Source: Saururus chinensis (taxonomy: Eukaryota > Streptophyta > Magnoliopsida > Piperales > Saururaceae). From it: a stretch of DNA of 64,000 bases. A program made the position numbers and the translations under genes. Each line of letters begins with the position of its first letter. The first letter of the stretch is position 1. A model generated the notes under the pieces. It ran no database searches. It worked only from the letters and a program-made list of their open reading frames with translations, and was not told where the DNA came from. Positions 12,951-24,536 of the stretch are shown here, piece after piece. Location of the stretch: assembly GCA_035235625.1 (NCBI GenBank), contig CP141143.1, forward strand, positions 5,872,501 to 5,936,500. The letters run 5' to 3'.

Positions 12951-13879
12951 GCGTGATGTTGATTAGTGCACATAGGTACATGGGTCCAATATGCATGTCC
13001 CCTATAAAAGTGATGTGGCATAAAGGCATAACTTGAAAGACAAAATTTATGCTTTATACACCATCTCCATTTCTATCTTTTAGAAGATGTGGAACTATTT
13101 TTTCTCATTAACTAATTTATATATGTGATTCTCATTCGCATGAAAATGGGTTTGAACTCTTAATACCCAACAAGCCCATTTATATGTACTTCTCATAAAA
13201 TGAGCTTAGCTTATATTTAACCTACTTTCTAACAAAATATACTTGAGATTGATTAGATTTCCATATGATTTACAATTTTTTAGGTCATTTAGGGAAGCTT
13301 AATTCACTTGTTGCATTATGGAAATTTTTAATGATACCTAAATGCTCATGTACTGTTTAAATGATAATCATAATACTATTAACTAATTGGGCACTACAAG
13401 AAAAAAGACTATAATTGACGCTTTTATGAAAGTGTTACTAATGACTATAAGTGCAAAAAATAGTACCGTCTATATTGCTTATTAGCAACGCATATTAAAA
13501 AGCATCACTAATAGAACTTCTATTAGCGACGTTTTTTTTGCATCGCTAATATATTTTTTTACTACGACTTATAAAGCGTAGCTAATAGTATTTTATTAGT
13601 GATGCTTGTTCATAAGCATCACTAATAGTAAATTATTAATGATGCTTATAAAGTGTCGCTAATATTAAAAAAATTGAAAAAAATAAAAAACTTATTGGAG
13701 AAAAATGTTAATAATAAACCTTATCAACGACGCTTTTAAAAGAGTCGCCAATAAGGAAATTTTTTTAAAAAATATTGGCAATGCTTTGTAAAGTGTCGCT
13801 AATAAAAAAATTTAAAAAATTAATAATTACCCTTATTAATACGCTTTTAAATGCATCACTAATAAAAAAACAAAAAAAA

Positions 13880-14106
13880 AGGGGAAGGGCGCTAGATTCC
13901 GGTGCCCCTCCTGTGGCAGGGGTGGGGGAGAGGGGGGGGGGGTCTAGGGAGGGGAAGGTGCTAGAGCCGCTTCCTCTGCACTGCTAGAGGATGGGGTGGA
14001 GGGGGAGTGGGGGGGGGGATAGGGGAGAAGAGGGGGGAGGGGGCAGAGGGAACATTGACGGAATCTAGTAGCATAACTGAACCCAACACCGGGGTGGGGG
14101 GAAGGG
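13880..14106 (+). other. G-rich tract inside the CACTA element
   Basis: The plus strand carries many runs of 4-10 G within about 220 bp, just before LTR A. The pattern is capable of forming G-quadruplexes. It contains part of a 70-codon ORF (13775-13987) that I do not consider real. Confidence 0.5.
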
Positions 14107-15204
14107 TGTAAGGACCCTCATCTCTAAACCGGTTTTAGTTTTATTTAATTATTGGTTATTGTGAGATTTACGCGTTTTCTGATCTAGTCGATGATTTCGT
14201 GAATAAATAGTGTTTAAGATGGTTTTAACCAAAATCAACATTAAGAATAGTGGTTTTAAGTGATTTTAAATCAAATGTGATTTTCTGGAATTTTTCTAAA
14301 TTTTTACTATTTTCCCGAAAATTAAGGTTTTGGCGGGACCCCTGTGGGCCCTACCGTCGAAATTTTGATTTTTGTGTCAAATGAACCTAGACATCTATTT
14401 AAGGTCATACAAAAATTTTTAGAATTTTATTAGGCTTAATTAGTGCTTAAATTTGTAAAATACCCACTTTTAGCCTACTTTTCCTATTTACACGCCAAAA
14501 CTTACCCATGCATACCCCAACCCTTACTATAAAAGGGCAAACCTGAGCTATTTCCATTTTTGGGAATAGGCTAAGGAAGGAGGTCTGGCCTAATTCCCAC
14601 TTAGGCCCAGATTAGAAGCTATTTAAGGTAAGCCTACTCTAATCAAACACTAAACCCTAGCTTTTTTCCTAATCTCTTTCAAATCTACTATTTTCCCCAT
14701 GTTTCAATTCATTTTTAGACCTCAAAAGCTACTGATTTGTGTTTTACTACAAACCCTAGTGTTCAAAATTTGATTTTTACAACCAACAAGCCCTAGATCT
14801 AAGATTTAATTAGGGATTTCTTTGGTAAATCAATTTGTAATGGAGTTTAATCCAAACTCAATGTTTTTGGAAGGTTTTCAAGAAGGGTGACTCTCAAAAC
14901 CGAACTTAATCAAGTGCTAAGGTAATGGGTCTTCGAAATCTCAGTTTATCCATGGTAACACTCTTGATTTTTGGCTTATTTCGAATGGAGATTGCTTGAT
15001 TTGGTGTGTTAATGGTAAGATTAGAAAATAGAATTATTTAATCCCGATTTCTTAGGGTTTTGCATTATTATGATATGGTTTGATATTCTGGAAGTCATGA
15101 AGGACTTTTGATGATGATTAGGGTGTTAGATGTGGATTTGAAGTGTTATCAATGATGTTTCAGTTTGGATTTGCGAAAGGAAGAAGATAACAAGTTCTGC
15201 CTTG

Positions 15205-15455
15205 TTGGTGTTCGAACGGCCCTCCTGGGCGTTCGAACGGCAACACTGTCGAAACGATAGATTTTCAGTTCAACCGATCGAATGACCTACTAAGCGTTCG
15301 AATGGCAACACTGTCGGAACGACAGATTTTCAGTTCAATCTATCGAACGGCCTGCTAGGCGTTCGAACGGCCAAACTGTGAATTTTAAATTTTTGCGTTT
15401 AACCGATCGAACGGCCTGAAGGGCGTTCGAACGGCTTGAAGGGCGTTCGAATGGC
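15205..15455 (+). repeat. GTTCGAACGGC array in LTR A
   Basis: About nine occurrences of GTTCGAACGGC or CGATCGAACGGCC, in alternating pairs such as CGATCGAACGGCCTGCTAGG followed by GTTCGAACGGC. Many contain the palindrome TTCGAA. The same array has about six occurrences in B and four degenerate ones in C. Confidence 0.75.
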
Positions 15456-16683
15456 TACACAGTAAATTGTATGTTGTGCATATGATGTTTATTTCGTTGA
15501 TTCCACTTTAGCTTGCCAATTTCATATGAATGTGGAGTGTTTTAAGCTATGTTATGCTACTGGAAAAGCATGCTATTGAGGTTATGGAGTTGAGTTATAT
15601 GCTTAGAGATTTGTGGAATGACTTATGTTTTGTGGCATGATGTTGGAATAGTCATCTTGAAATTATGAATGGTGGGTTCCTCATTGTTAAGCATATTTTT
15701 AGTAGAACTATAACCTATTATTGGACTGAATTGTCATGATAGAATGTGGTTAGTTGATGTGTGAATGTTGGTGAATGCCATAACTCAATGATGAAATGAA
15801 TGATCTCATATGTGTTTAGCCTTTATGGTTGAGTTTTCATTTGAGTTATGATTTCAATGATTTTTCTCCTATGATTTCCGCTGGAATTTATGTTAGATGA
15901 TAATTCACATGTGTAGTGTGGTAGTAAGTTTAATTTCAAGCATGTTGACATGCATTGTGTGAAATGCTTTTACTAGTTACACACACATGTGGGGGGTTAA
16001 ATGATGATGTTGAAGCTTGATATTGTGATTATGAATGATGCATTAGGGGCTGGTGAGAGCACTTATCATGGATTAGGATTCATGTATGCTTTGCCTACGT
16101 ATGTACCATGCAGCATGCATCATGAAAATGAATTTCCAATTGAGGCTTCATCGTGGTTAATTGAATTTGACCGATTTGGATGCAATGTGATGAAATTGTG
16201 TGCCGGATTGATCGGTCGAGGATTAATTGCAAGATGATTGGTCTGAAAGGACATTTTGATTTGAGTTCCTGTGTGGAACGAGTGCACTCCACGAGTTGAG
16301 TCTAATTAAATGGAACTATGTGGGGACGAGTTGTGTACTTGTCTTGCGGATTGTGAGAATGTTATTATGAGTGTCATCTGGACCCTGAGAATCCAGTGTG
16401 GTATGCTGTGTTCACCCCGCTACCACGTGTTCTAGGGTTCTCTGTGTGAAAACTCGGGCTCTTCCCTCCGCAGGAGATGTCCCTGGGCAAACACCTCTGC
16501 TCTAGATTCTCTGTGTGAGAATGGGACATCCTTGGCCAGGATCGTCCAGGGCGAGCAGCATTTGGGATTGACAACCCCGATCTTTCTTGAATTCTTGTGT
16601 AGAATTTCGGACCTTAACACGCCTTCGTGGCCTTGTCTATGTCCCATCTGTGTGACACCAACATGTGATTTCTCCTTGATGGA

Positions 16684-16912
16684 GGTTGATTATGATGTGA
16701 TGCATGATGGAATGTGTATGTTAGAGATATATTCATGTAGGTTGATTATGATATGATGCATGTGGAATATGTATGTTAGAGATACATCCATGCAGGTTGA
16801 TATTGATGTTATGCATGTGGGAATATGTATGTTAGAGATACATCTATGCAGGTTGATGTTGATGTTATGCATGTGGGAATATGTATGTTAGAGATACATC
16901 TCATGCAGGGTG
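16684..16912 (+). repeat. 56-bp minisatellite in LTR A, four units
   Basis: Units start at about 16684, 16740, 16795 and 16851. Each contains GATGCATGTGGGAATATG, TATGTTAGAGATACATC and CATGCAGGTTGAT. Copy B has six units and copy C about three, so the array has expanded or contracted since the copies separated. Confidence 0.8.
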
Positions 16913-18239
16913 GTTATGATGAGAATGAAATTATGTGGATTATGCACTATGATGCAGTTTTAGGTGATGTGTATGTGTGATCAGAAAATGATGCATTATA
17001 TAAATCTTTGATCTGAATGATCTTATTGCTATGCTATTGTATTTTCGATGTTGATAGTGATCTTAAAAACCATTGCTGAGTTTGTTAAACTCACCCCGCT
17101 TTCTTGTGTTTTGATTTGGGGCTGCGTGGTGCGACACGCAGACGGACAGGATCTCCTCTTTGAGGAAAGGTCGGAGATGGCTTGGATGTGATCGTGGAGA
17201 TCGTTGTGTGACTTAGTTCCTTTGATTTTAGGCTTTATGTTTAGAACCTTTGTGTAGGGTTCTTTGTTTTGGATGTATGTCACATGTTACAGTTATGTTT
17301 GCTTAAGTCTTATTTTGAGCCAGTATGGGCTATTTTTGATTAAGTATGTGGGTTTGAGATTAGTTGTTTACTTTGTGTTAAGCAACTCTCTTTTCTTTCC
17401 CTCTTTATTTACTCTTGCTCAAAGGATTGTGCGTACTCCGTAATTCTGTTAATCGCCCGTGGTTAGGGTTAAGTCTTCCGCTAAATCGTTTCTCAATTTC
17501 CCCTTCGTCACCCCGCGCCCTTGACCGGCCCTTGGACCGGGTTCGGCTCGGGTCGGGCATCGCCGGGGTGTGATAAAGGGTGCCACTAGAACGGGGGGAG
17601 GGGGCAGGACAAGGGAAGCCGGTGGGAGGGTGGGGGGAGCGTTGGAGGCCGGCAATAGAGCCGTGCTTTTGAGCCATGCCAAGGTGGAAGGGAGGAGCTA
17701 GGGGGGAACCTCACCGGAGAGTAGCAAGAGGGGGGCAATAGAGGGCCGAATAGAGGCACGACAAGAGCTAGTCAACGGTGCTGAAGGAACCCTCCTCCTA
17801 CAGTGTTGGATTTTGAAAAAGATTGGGGAGGAAGGAGCTAGGAGGGGAGGGGGCCCATTTAATAAGCACTGGTGAAATTCGTTCGCATGTGAAATTTCAC
17901 ACGCCGGTGAATTTTGCCCATGCCATCGAATATCGCTAGCATGTGAAAGTTCACAGCAGGTGAAATTTTGGTTTTTTGTGACCGACACTTCATCTGAAGT
18001 GTTGCAAAAATATGATTATTTGCAACGCTTCTGATGAAGCATCACTATCTTTCGGGTGCAAATCTATTTGCAATGCCCATAAGATGTGTTGCAAATAAGA
18101 CCTTATGTGCGACGCTTTTGAAGATCACAAATAAAACCCCTATTTGTGACACTCTTGAACATGCATTGCAAATAGAACCATTATTTAAGATGCACTTCAA
18201 GATGCGTCGCAAATAATACATATTTAATTTTATTTTTAA

Positions 18240-18490
18240 ATTTCCTCTCTCTTAACTTTCTCTCGTCTCTCTCTCGTCTCTCATCTCTCTCTCGCTCTCT
18301 CTCCCTCTCTTCTCTCACTCCTCTCTCTCCCTCTCTTCTCTCTTTCCTCTCTTCCCTTTCTATGTCCTCTCTCCACCCTTTCTCTATGTCTTCTCTGTCC
18401 ACCCTCACTCTCCTCTTATCTCTACCCTTTTCTCTCCCCCCCCTCTCTCTTCTTCTCTCTTATCTCTTTCTCCCTCTTCTCTCTCTCACA
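18240..18490. repeat. CT-rich microsatellite-like tract
   Basis: Nearly uninterrupted CTCTCTC and TCTCTCCC on the plus strand. A second such tract lies at 19370-19720. ORFs reading Ser/Leu/Pro or Arg/Glu through these tracts are low-complexity artefacts. Confidence 0.75.
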
Positions 18491-18859
18491 CATGTCAGTG
18501 TGAGCCCTGACTCTAAAGAATAGAGGTGAGAGAGTAAGGGAATTTAAAATTAAAATTTTTTTATTATATATTATAATTAATAAATTAAATTAAAATGTAA
18601 TAGCGATGCATATGAATATGTCGCTAATACCCTAAGTATTTGCGACGCATAGGCATATGCTTCAGTATTAGCGATGCATAGGCATATGTGTTGGCATTAG
18701 CGACACATTTTCCTATCCATCACTAATATATTTTACTTTAATTTTTTTTATTAATTTTAAAATATAATATATAATAAAAAAATTTTAAAAATCTAAATTA
18801 AATTTTTTCCTCCTCCATCTCTCCTCAATGGGTATTAGCAATGCATATTAGTTTGCATC

Positions 18860-19229
18860 TAGGGATGCCACTCGGGTCGGAAATATGGTAAAACCCGACC
18901 TGACCCGACCTTAATGGGTTGGGTTTGGGATTTTGAATTTAACCTGAATAACTATTTGGGTTTACCGTTTCTTAAATGGTATCGGGTTCGGGTTTGATGA
19001 GACCTGACCCGAATAAGGTTATAAATATAAATCTTTTATATTTTTCTTTGTATTTTAATAAAACTTGACCTGACCTATTCGGGTTTTCAAATTCAACCTG
19101 AATAGCTATTCGGGTTAGGCTTGGGTTTCCAAATTCATCCCGAAAAACTATTCGGGTTGGATTCAGGTTCACTATTTTTTAAATGGTATCGAGTTCGAGT
19201 TTGGCAAAACCTGACCCTAACCATCCTTA
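18860..19229. mobile_element. hAT-type MITE rich in GGGTTCGGGT
   Basis: A 370-bp element starting TAGGGATGCCACTCGGG and ending CCTAACCATCCTTA. The interior is made of GGGTTCGGGTTT-like and AACCTGAATAGCTATTCGGG segments. The flanking 8-mers TTTGCATC and TTTACGTC agree at six of eight bases, fitting an old 8-bp hAT duplication. Non-coding, nested in the CACTA element. Confidence 0.65.
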
Positions 19230-19364
19230 TTTACGTCATTAGTAACTAGGTTATTAATATGCGTCACTTACCTTTTATTTTATTTTTAAAATTTTAAAAT
19301 ATAATATAATTTTTTTTTAAAAATAAGATTAAAATTTTATGCTCTCACCCCTCTCCTCCTCCTG

Positions 19365-19725
19365 TTGGAGTTTGGTGACCCTCCCGCTCTCACTATTTTT
19401 ATCTGTGTCAAATTTCTTATTTTCGCGTCTACTCTTATCTCTCTCTTCGCTTTATCTCTCTCTCTTTCCCCCTCACACTGTATCTTAATTCTCTCAGACA
19501 CTCCTCTCTCCTCTATCTCCTTTCACTTTCTCTCTCCTCCTCTTCTGTTTTTATGTCTTCTCTCTCTCCCCTCTATCTCTCTCTTCACTCTCTCTCATCT
19601 CGTCTCTCTTGCTCTATCATCTCTCATCTCTCTCTCTCCATCTTCTCTTTCTCAGTGTCTCTCTCTTGCTCCTCTCTTCTTTTTTCTCCCTCTCTCTCTC
19701 CCTGTCTCTCTCTCACTCACACATG
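19365..19725. repeat. Second CT-rich tract of the CACTA element
   Basis: A long run of CTCTCTC and TCTCCCTC. It makes a spurious 128-codon Leu/Ser ORF on the plus strand. An AT-rich zone with a TATATA run follows, and then the right subterminal repeats. Confidence 0.7.
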
Positions 19726-20539
19726 TGAACATGAGCCCCATTGATCTTTGAGGAGTTGGAAGAAAAAATAGGATTTTTATTTAATTTTTTTTCTTATTTA
19801 TTATATATTTAAATAATAAATAATATATATATATATATATATTATATTTGCGATTTTTTTTACAAATTTTAATATTTATTTATGATATATTTAAATAATA
19901 TATATTAAATAAAATACACTAATAAAACTATTAGAGATATTTTTATACAAGCGTTGTAAATAGTAGTACTATTAGTGACACATAAAAAAACATCACAAAT
20001 AAAATAAGGTTATTTTGTAAAAAAATTTAAGACTATTGGTGACTTTTTTAAAAGCGTCGCAAATAGTAACACTATTGGCGAAATAGTTTTTTAAATATTT
20101 TATTTTTTAAACTTGTAATTAATTGCTACATTTTTAAAACAATGCTGTGAATAGTTATTTTTTTGCAAGACTTTTATATGTATCACAAATAGTAACTTTT
20201 AGTAATGCTTTGCATTACGTCACTAATAAAAGTGTCGATAATAGTATTTTTTGTTGTAGTGAAGCTTGTAGTAGTTAATGATGGTCGAAGAAAAAAGTTA
20301 GCTCATAAATTATTTTGTTAAGTAGTATGCTTAAAACATAAACCATTAACAAATTTATTGCTGAAAGAGATTCATATAAAAAAATTTAAAAATCACATGT
20401 TATTTGTTAAAATAATAACCCTATACCACTTTATATCCATAAAATCTTACACCATATTTTGATTGGACAATGAAGAGTGGGTCTCGCATGACATAGAAGG
20501 ACACACTTTTCTTATCTAATTAATACTTGGTTATGAAGT

Positions 20540-21160
20540 TTTTGTTAAATCGAAAGTGATAGAGGAAAATCATTATCCTAGTTGAAATAGCATAAAATTG
20601 AGGGGTTTATTTTAAAGTAATATGTAACGACCCAATAACTCCCAGCCCTTTACATAGATTCTTTAATGGTTTCGTTTCGCTTAAGTTAGGCCGGCCTTTG
20701 ATTAATGGTTGGGATAAGAATTTTGAGTAAGATAAGAAATATCAGGAATCAGGAATTGAGAGGGTCTACTGAGAATCAGGAATTGCACTGTACATGCCCT
20801 CCTCTATTTATATATGTGGGGAACATGGTATTGTAATCAGCCTTTTGATAATTAAGTAATTAAATTAATAGTAATATAAAAGCTTCTTCCAAAACCTTCG
20901 TTTAGCAATTTCTTCCCTTCCTATCTCGAATTCTACCCTCTCAATCCAACATTCACCCCTAAATGTCTTGAATTATCTGTAGTAGATCCATTTGTCTACA
21001 ACATATATAATCATGGAAATTAGCTAAAGAAGGGAGCCCTCTCCCGACAACTTATCTAAGACACCAAGAACTAAGTTGGAAATCCTACCGTCTTGTAACA
21101 TTTCAGTGATACATATTTTAAGTAATCTTGAAGATTTAGTGAAGCAACAAACAAACCAAA
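20540..21160. repeat. Dispersed repeat J, copy 2, with an insertion
   Basis: This is the paralogue of 11540-11770, split by foreign DNA from about 20622 to 21005. The insertion starts ATGTAACGACCCAATAAC, holds a TATTTATATATG promoter-like motif near 20807 and ends near GTCTACAACA. The host sequence resumes at AATCATGGAAATTAGC. The insertion may be a small LTR-type (TRIM-like) element, but the flanking five bases do not match cleanly. Confidence 0.5.
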
Positions 21161-22290
21161 AAAAAACTCTTTTTTTATAAACAAGTTTGAGGGTAGTTGT
21201 TAAAAAAAGGTTCTATGTGATTCAGAGTAATTTGGTCCGTTCAGCTTATTCGAGCTGCCCAATTGGTGTCTTCTTGTTAACACAGGGCATCCATGACCAT
21301 TATCTAATATGCTGAGTATGAAACAGGAGTGTGAATTCCCGGATAGATTTCCAGATGGCTCCACTCAACGCGAGCTTTAGAACGTCGAACTCCATAGTAG
21401 CCAGTGGAAGCCACAGGGAGTCAGATCAAATTATTTGGGGTGATGGGATTCATCTAGCAATCTCAGCAACGCCTAGTTAGTCACAACTTATCAGAACAAG
21501 AATCAGCAAATCAAAGGCAATATGTTATGGCAGTTAATGCAACAACTGGGACTGTCACATGTGCTATCAGCTCACTTGGAATGGAGTATATTGACTGGCT
21601 CCCGTTGTCCAAGTTGGAAAGGTATCTAATCAAGTTATAAAATTGAGTTAGAATCTAGTCCAACTGCAGGAGGTTGCTTGTTCCCTGCCCCTGCCCAAAT
21701 CCTGATATTCGTCCAAGGCCCAAAACCCAGCAGTGTGCCAGGCCGGTCGCTCCGGTAATGGGCCATGGATCGGCCAATTTCTTAACATATGGTAATAAGG
21801 AGTAATTAGCAATTAAGAATAGTTAAGAAGTATCCCGAGCGCTTCTCATGACGATCCGCCGGATTAATTAGATAGCAGATGCATTTTCTGGCTGCCGACG
21901 TAAGCCTTCCGCATATGCACGGGACTCTTAGCAATTACACAACCAATCATAGCAGGGGCAGCTAGTCCTCGGCACCCGTCGCGCCACTGACTGCTCCCGT
22001 AGTCATGGCACTCAAGCTTTGACTGAACCCGCCCATCTTATGCACTCAGATCATGATCGAATTTAAAAAGAGGAACTGGTCCACTTACAACACTGCGTTT
22101 TAATTAGGTTCTGGCCAGCCGGGACAGGGTGCAATGGAATGGGCCTGAGGGGGCCCCACCTAGCGGAATATTGGAGGAGTGGCAATCATTATCGAACATG
22201 GGTGCCACCCCAAACATTAAGACTCCAAGGAGCCACACTGCCCTATTTTTCAACGACCTTCAACCACCTCATGCCATACAATATTTGTTT
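21161..22290. other. Intergenic DNA upstream of PR-1
   Basis: Moderate GC content with no recognisable ORF or repeat. It contains the distal promoter of the PR-1 gene; I did not assign individual elements. Confidence 0.4.
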
Positions 22291-22300
22291 GCAGGGTTTA

Positions 22301-22306
22301 TATAAA
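22301..22306 (+). promoter_or_regulatory. TATA box of the PR-1 gene
   Basis: TATAAA within TTTATATAAAG predicts transcription starting near 22331-22336. That would leave the upstream in-frame ATGs at and after 22139 outside the transcript, and make 22349 the first ATG and 22421 the second. Confidence 0.65.
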
Positions 22307-22420
22307 GAGTCCCATTTACATTTGCACAAGTTGCTACATAGATCGCACATGAAAGGTCAGCAGCTATTCCCCCACTCTGCTGCCTCCCCTCCAAAAAAGC
22401 CGCGGGAGAAGCAGCTTGTC

Positions 22421-22942
22421 ATGGTCGAGGTTCAGCGCAGTCTCACCGTCTTCTTCCCTCTCCTCGTCTTCCTTCTTCTTTTCAGTCATTGTCACCCGGC
22501 TAATGCCGTGCAGGGAGGCCAGCTCAGCCTGGCCAGCCAGTTCCTTGGCCCCCACAACGCCGTCCGCTCGGCCGTGGGGATGCCGCCGCTCCAGTGGGAC
22601 GCCCGCGTGGCCCGGTACGCGGCGTGGTACGCGGGGCAGAGAAGGAGAGACTGCGCGCTGAGGCACTCCAATGGGCCCTACGGCGAGAACATATTCTGGG
22701 GCAGCGGCACTGGGTGGAAGCCGGCTCAGGCGGTGGCGGCGTGGGCGTCGGAGCGCAGTTGGTACCGGTACGGCACCAACAGCTGCACATGGGGGCAGCA
22801 GTGCGGACACTACACACAGATGGTGTGGCGGAGCAGCAGGCGGCTAGGCTGCGCTATGGTAACATGCTCCGGCGGCCGAGGCATGTTCATCACTTGCAAC
22901 TACGACCCGCCGGGAAACTACATCGGGGAGAGGCCTTACTAA
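22421..22942 (+). CDS. PR1: Pathogenesis-related protein 1 (CAP superfamily)
   Basis: A secreted apoplastic defence-type protein of the CAP/SCP family, intronless and 173 residues from the chosen ATG. Residues 1-29 form a signal peptide with a Leu/Phe/Val core ending in ANA before VQGG. The CAP domain shows the cavity tetrad H45, E89, E111 and H130, the GHYTQMVW motif at 129-136, and six Cys in the mature part (78, 122, 128, 144, 149, 159) for three disulfides. The C terminus CNYDPPGNYIGERPY matches the conserved PR-1 end, from which CAPE-type 11-residue peptides are cut in some plants. The frame is open back to 22139, but the TATA box at 22301 argues against starting there. An ATG at 22349 would add 24 polar residues in a weak context; 22421 has G at -3 and +4. 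An AATAAA lies at 23060. Codon third positions are very GC-rich compared with the surroundings. Confidence 0.93.
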   Translation: MVEVQRSLTVFFPLLVFLLLFSHCHPANAVQGGQLSLASQFLGPHNAVRSAVGMPPLQWDARVARYAAWYAGQRRRDCALRHSNGPYGENIFWGSGTGWKPAQAVAAWASERSWYRYGTNSCTWGQQCGHYTQMVWRSSRRLGCAMVTCSGGRGMFITCNYDPPGNYIGERPY

Positions 22943-23941
22943 TGTAATGTGTGTGTACATTCCGATTGCTTTTTGGTCCAACAAGATGCTTTATTATGAC
23001 AGGAATTATCCTGCGGCTTGTGAAAATTAAAGTGAAAAATATTAACGAAAATTATCTGGAATAAATGTGTCTTTGAACTACCCCAAGGTACTAGTGAAAT
23101 AATCAAATGAATGGCGTTGGATTGCATTGATTTCTTGGGCTTGTTTAAGATTTAAAGCATTCGTTGGCCATATTTATGTGGGGGGAATCTCCCTACACTA
23201 ATCAACACGAGTACATCTGTTTTATGACGTTTTTATTTATCCACAATTTTGGGGCGAAACCCTACATTAATAAGGCAAAAAGAAAATCTTAATTCATTAG
23301 GGCAAGTTTAAAAGCAACATTAAGGATTTAACTTTATGAATTGGAAATGCTGAACGAGGGACTTAATTTGAAAAGAACTAGTAGAAGTGCAGTGCAAAAT
23401 GCCTATGCTGCACTCCATAGATTTAGATTAATATTATGTTTGTCTTTTAATATAAGATTTTTGCTATATATTGTTGTTTAGTATTTGGGAGACATTTGTA
23501 TTATTGAAAAGGTAAATATATTTAAATAAAAAATATAAGTCAAATGTAGTGTAACTCTATACATATGGTAATGTAAAATGATTTAAGTTTAAAATCCTAA
23601 GTAGTCTTTTATTAAAAGACACATTTATGTATAACTTTAATAATTGCTTTCAATATTTAGGAATAATTTAACTTTTATTGCCATCTACTTCTCTTGCATT
23701 TTCTGGTTAGTAATTTAAACAATGTTGCTATTTATATTAAATAATTAATTATCAACAAAAATAAAATCAGATGAGAGTACTTGGAGGCTTTTATGCATGT
23801 TTTGCCTTAATGAATCTATGCACACCTTGTTGAGTAGAAAATATGCTCCTTCAATTTATTTCTATTCAGTTTTAATTAGGATAAATATGAAAGATTTCTA
23901 CAAAATATTTTCTACAGCATAAAAACTTTCTTTATTAGACA
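22943..23941. other. PR-1 3' region and AT-rich intergenic DNA
   Basis: The first 130 bases are probably the 3' UTR, with AATAAA at 23060. The rest is AT-rich with no ORF or repeat that I can identify. Confidence 0.4.
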
Positions 23942-24183
23942 CACTATAACAAATAGTACTATTAGCGACGCTTTTAAGTATTACTAATAGTACTCAAAGC
24001 ATCACTACTGAATATTAGCAATGCTTACAAAACGTCGTTAAATACATTGATAAAAATGTAGTCGCTATTGCTCATTAGTGATGCTTATGACAAAGCGTTA
24101 CTAATAGACTGCCACTAGCAACTTTTATTTTTGCATCACTAATAATTTTCATTTTGAGATGCTTTAATAATAAATTATTAGCA
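23942..24183. mobile_element. Truncated CACTA terminus
   Basis: It starts CACTATAACAAATAGTAC and continues with ATTAGCGACGCTTTTAAG and further GCATCACTAATA subterminal repeats, like the left end of the 13392-20261 element. It stops near 24183, where a family-A LTR fragment begins. No opposite end is seen. Confidence 0.65.
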
Positions 24184-24536
24184 AGCTTAACTAAATATCA
24201 TGTAATCACATAATACTTAAATATTCATCACAGCTTCCAACATCAAATTCATGTTGTTCTAGTTTCTCTTCATAACATAAATTACTTATCATAATCCTAG
24301 GAAATGATACTTGAGGAAAAACATGAAAATGAGCAAAATGACCAAACTGCCATTTTGGCATTCAATCAGACTAAAGGGCCGTTCGATCACCTGACCGTTT
24401 AATTGGTCTGTATGGCTGTTCGAACGCCAACACAGTGGTTATGGTCCCTCTTCTTCCTTGTGAACTTTAAACTAAAACTTTATAAAATCACCATGAACAT
24501 TCAAATCTCACATCTAAACATCATAATAATGAAATC
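24184..24536 (-). mobile_element. Diverged family-A LTR fragment
   Basis: Contains GGCCGTTCGATCACCTGACC, GGCTGTTCGAACGCCAACAC and AATCTCACATCTAAACATC, in the same order as LTR C on the plus strand. The fragment is therefore in minus orientation. It is cut off on the right by LTR E1 at 24537. Confidence 0.55.

Larger units (their letters stand above)
14107..17575 (+). mobile_element. Solo LTR A (family A), TSD AAGGG
   Basis: A 3469-bp LTR with the 5' end TGTAAGGACCCTCATC and 3' end GGTGTGATA, a mutated CA. AAGGG lies immediately before (14102-14106) and after (17576-17580). A TATA box (TATAAAAG, about 14528) lies only 420 bases from the 5' end, so U3 is short and R-U5 about 3 kb. There is no primer-binding site, gag or pol. 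It is inserted in the CACTA element. Copies B and C in this window belong to the same family. LTRs this long occur in plant Ty3/gypsy Del/Tekay-type elements; that lineage assignment is inference. Confidence 0.88.
13392..20261. mobile_element. Non-autonomous CACTA (En/Spm) element
   Basis: It starts CACTACAAGAAAAAAGAC and ends TTTTTTGTTGTAGTG, the inverted CACTA terminus. Both subterminal zones are packed with variants of GCGTCGCTAATA in both orientations, which are typical transposase-binding repeats. After removal of the nested LTR A it is about 3.4 kb. No transposase domain is visible. The interior holds G-rich DNA, two CT-rich tracts (18240-18490, 19370-19720) and a nested hAT-type MITE. 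The 3-bp target duplication does not match (GGG against AAG), so one flank has changed. Confidence 0.8.

Noticed and set aside
13410-13870. Regularly spaced GCGTCGCTAATA-like repeats that could suggest a CRISPR-like array
   Set aside because: They are CACTA subterminal repeats in both orientations in plant DNA; spacers are irregular.
16001-16237. Similar ORFs in LTRs A and B (16001-16237, 52600-52836) suggesting a conserved peptide
   Set aside because: The nucleotide sequence is conserved because the LTRs are related; the frame is not kept in C.
19365-19751. 128-codon plus ORF rich in Ser and Leu
   Set aside because: It reads through a CT microsatellite inside a CACTA element.
22364-22817. 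Minus-strand and other-frame ORFs across the PR-1 gene (up to 148 codons)
   Set aside because: They are shadows caused by high GC content; only the plus frame shows a signal peptide and CAP motifs.
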